DNA from: CAYPZU01 sp964415395
Lineage (GTDB): Bacteria; Chlamydiota; Chlamydiia; Chlamydiales; SM23-39
Length of the DNA: 6,880 bases
Assembly: GCA_964415395.1 (NCBI GenBank)
Contig: CAYPZU010000092.1
Location: 1-6,880, forward strand
Reading direction: 5' to 3'
Shown here one piece after another: positions 5,135 through 6,880 of this stretch. The notes under the pieces are model-generated. The model was not told where the DNA came from. It did not search any database and saw nothing but the letters and a program-made list of their open reading frames with translations. A program made the position numbers and the translations under genes. Numbering within the stretch: position 1 is the stretch's first letter; each line of letters begins with the position of its first letter.

Positions 5135-6880
5135 AGGCCAGTTTAGATTGCATTTTCCATAGGCGTGAATATTTTTTATCTTTGGCAATCAGCTCTTCAT
5201 GAGTGCCTGACTCAAGCAAAGCTCCGTTTTCTATGTATAATACCTGATCTGCGAAAGCGATGGTGGAGAGTCTATGGGCAATAATCAATACAGTCCGATC
5301 TCGGCAGTACTGCTCTATTGTTCTTTGAACGATGTGTTCCGTCATACTATCCAGGTTGCTAGTCGCTTCGTCTAAGATCAAGATTTGAGGGTTTTTTAGC
5401 AGCGCTCTGGCGAGGGAAAGCCTCTGCAGCTCGCCTCCAGAGAGCTTATATCCTCTTTCTCCCAGTTTCGTCTGATATCCCTCGCCAAGCCTTAGTATAA
5501 ACTCATGAGCTCCGGCAAGTTTTGCAGCCTCGACCACATCTTTTTGCGAAACATGATCCATTCCGAACCGAATATTCTCTTCAACTGTGTCGTTGAAAAT
5601 GCTCGACTCCTGGCTTACCACCCCAAGAGCGTGCCTCCATCCGGAGATTTCGAATTCTGTCAGTGGTTCACCATCAATCAGAATTTTTCCTTCCGTTGGC
5701 TCGTATAGACGAATCAACATATCGAGGATAGACGATTTCCCCCCTCCCGAAGGACCGACAATCGCGGTCACTGAGCCGCGAGGAATCTTAAAGGAAAGAT
5801 CCGATACAGCAGAAGCCGATGAATTTGAATAGCGTAGAGTAACTGACTTAAATTCAATTGCATCGCTGAGCTTTTGAAAAGGCCGGCCCGACATATTCTG
5901 ATATTCTTTGTCTTCGTCCTTCAGGATTTCTTTCAAGCGCAGAATAGGTCCTACATACACAGCCATAGTGGCCAATGCCCCAATAGAGATTTGAATTTTT
6001 GTAGACCCTCGGTAAGCGAGCACCAGAAAAGTGAATAGGTAGGAAATTCCATGAACATGATGAGAATCGAAGATGAATAGGCTTGCGATCAGTATAGATC
6101 CAATCGACAGAATTCCGATCGATTCATTGATCGAGGGAATCGAGCTATTCCAAAAATGGAGCTTCTTCGATGTCAGGGATATATCGTCAAGCACGATAGA
6201 GACATCCCTAAGAACTTTATTGTGCCTGTGATAGGTATGGATCAATCGAAGGCTTTCTAAAGTTTGGATTGTGAGTTTTCCCAGATCGGCCATGTGCTCG
6301 GAAAGCCGCGTCGAATTCCGGATGATTTTTCCGATCAGCCGTTTCTGAGAGAATCCAAATCCAGCGAAAAGACAGAGGGTAATCAAGGTCAAGGAAGGCG
6401 AGATTCCGACCATCAGATATAGCGCTGCTACGGCCATTAGAATTGAGTTGATCGCCCGGTTGAGAGCATCCATTAAGGGCGGAATAAACGTTGATGGCGT
6501 TTTTGCGTATTCCGCCAGATCGCCAAGCCGATAGCGGCTTACACAGGGAAAAGTGAGGCGAAGAATTTGAGTGTAAACCCTTGTCTGAGCAGCCGCCTGC
6601 AATTTAAGCGAAAGGTTCGAAGTAACATAGGCCGTAAAAAAAGACAGCAAGCTGCGAATCACTTGCAAGACAACCGCCACAAGAATCCAGGAAATAAAAG
6701 CTTGGAATTGCGTCGAAAAACTGATGTCTTTAATCCACCGTTCAACCAGAGGAACTTTCAAAGACGAGAACACATCATCTCCCCCAGTAAATTGAGAAAA
6801 GGCTAGAAGAATAAATGCAAAAGATCCGCCTTCAAGCAGAGCCGAAATAAAATTGGGGATCATAATCGCAATGAAAAACC
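5103..6880 (-). CDS. ABC exporter half-transporter (MsbA/PglK-like), 5' end off window
   Basis: This is a fused membrane-plus-ATPase half-transporter that would work as a homodimer in the inner membrane, here most likely to flip or export a lipid-linked glycan. The frame stays open through the right edge beyond the ATG at 6863 (codons for FFIAI precede it). Those residues continue the first membrane helix, so the true start is probably a little upstream. Numbered from that ATG, there are 586 residues: membrane helices near 1-23, 55-80, 137-155, 157-175 and 248-285, then the ATPase from about 336. ATPase motifs are all intact: Walker A GPSGGGKSS (370-378), Q-loop Gln418, signature LSGGE (474-478), Walker B ILILDE (494-499, catalytic Glu499), D-loop SNLD and H-loop His530. 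The gene is more GC-rich than those downstream. A peptide or lipid exporter is possible on sequence alone; the glycan role rests on the neighbours. Confidence 0.9.
   Translation of the reverse strand, partial: FFIAIMIPNFISALLEGGSFAFILLAFSQFTGGDDVFSSLKVPLVERWIKDISFSTQFQAFISWILVAVVLQVIRSLLSFFTAYVTSNLSLKLQAAAQTRVYTQILRLTFPCVSRYRLGDLAEYAKTPSTFIPPLMDALNRAINSILMAVAALYLMVGISPSLTLITLCLFAGFGFSQKRLIGKIIRNSTRLSEHMADLGKLTIQTLESLRLIHTYHRHNKVLRDVSIVLDDISLTSKKLHFWNSSIPSINESIGILSIGSILIASLFIFDSHHVHGISYLFTFLVLAYRGSTKIQISIGALATMAVYVGPILRLKEILKDEDKEYQNMSGRPFQKLSDAIEFKSVTLRYSNSSASAVSDLSFKIPRGSVTAIVGPSGGGKSSILDMLIRLYEPTEGKILIDGEPLTEFEISGWRHALGVVSQESSIFNDTVEENIRFGMDHVSQKDVVEAAKLAGAHEFILRLGEGYQTKLGERGYKLSGGELQRLSLARALLKNPQILILDEATSNLDSMTEHIVQRTIEQYCRDRTVLIIAHRLSTIAFADQVLYIENGALLESGTHEELIAKDKKYSRLWKMQSKLAYETKDHACPL

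Noticed and set aside
5505..6806. Three rightward open frames opposite the ABC exporter
   Set aside because: They are antisense to intact Walker A, Q-loop and membrane regions. Their codons mirror the constrained ABC sequence and they have no motifs of their own.
1..6880. Mobile elements, CRISPR arrays, tRNA or rRNA genes, attachment sites
   Set aside because: No transposase or integrase motifs, regularly spaced repeats, cloverleaf sequence or terminal repeats were seen, and coding genes fill nearly all of the window.

Overview
The window is a piece of a surface- or extracellular-glycan gene cluster. It holds six protein genes, nearly all of it is coding, and I see no RNA genes, mobile elements or CRISPR array. 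The gene set is three family-2 glycosyltransferases, a half-size ABC exporter, an AlgI-type membrane O-acyltransferase and an AlgJ/AlgX-like SGNH protein. This suggests a bacterium that modifies and exports a complex carbohydrate, probably Gram-negative because an MBOAT-SGNH pair working with an MsbA/PglK-like flippase is common there. The DNA is AT-rich by eye and unevenly so, and the starts lack clear Shine-Dalgarno sequences. I cannot name a genus or phylum.

Layout: two glycosyltransferase genes run rightward (1-556, cut by the left edge, and 560-1579). They meet four leftward genes at a 61-base convergent gap (1580-1640) that holds a weak inverted repeat. Read in their own direction, the leftward genes are the ABC exporter (6880-5103, start beyond the right edge), a glycosyltransferase (5134-4193), the MBOAT acyltransferase (4191-2689) and the SGNH protein (2723-1641). 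Their junctions are an overlap of 32 bases, a gap of one base and an overlap of 35 bases, so they almost certainly form one translationally coupled operon.

Likely joint function (inference): the glycosyltransferases add sugars to a lipid-linked or cell-surface glycan on the cytoplasmic side, and the ABC protein flips or exports a lipid-linked intermediate. The MBOAT protein passes acyl (probably acetyl) groups across the inner membrane, and the membrane-anchored SGNH protein places them on the glycan in the periplasm. All the families are known. The points worth a second look are the tight coupling, the absence of ribosome-binding sites, the start correction for the third glycosyltransferase, eight-base homopolymer runs inside the modification genes, and the divergent SGNH blocks. 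I found no evidence for a wholly new kind of system.
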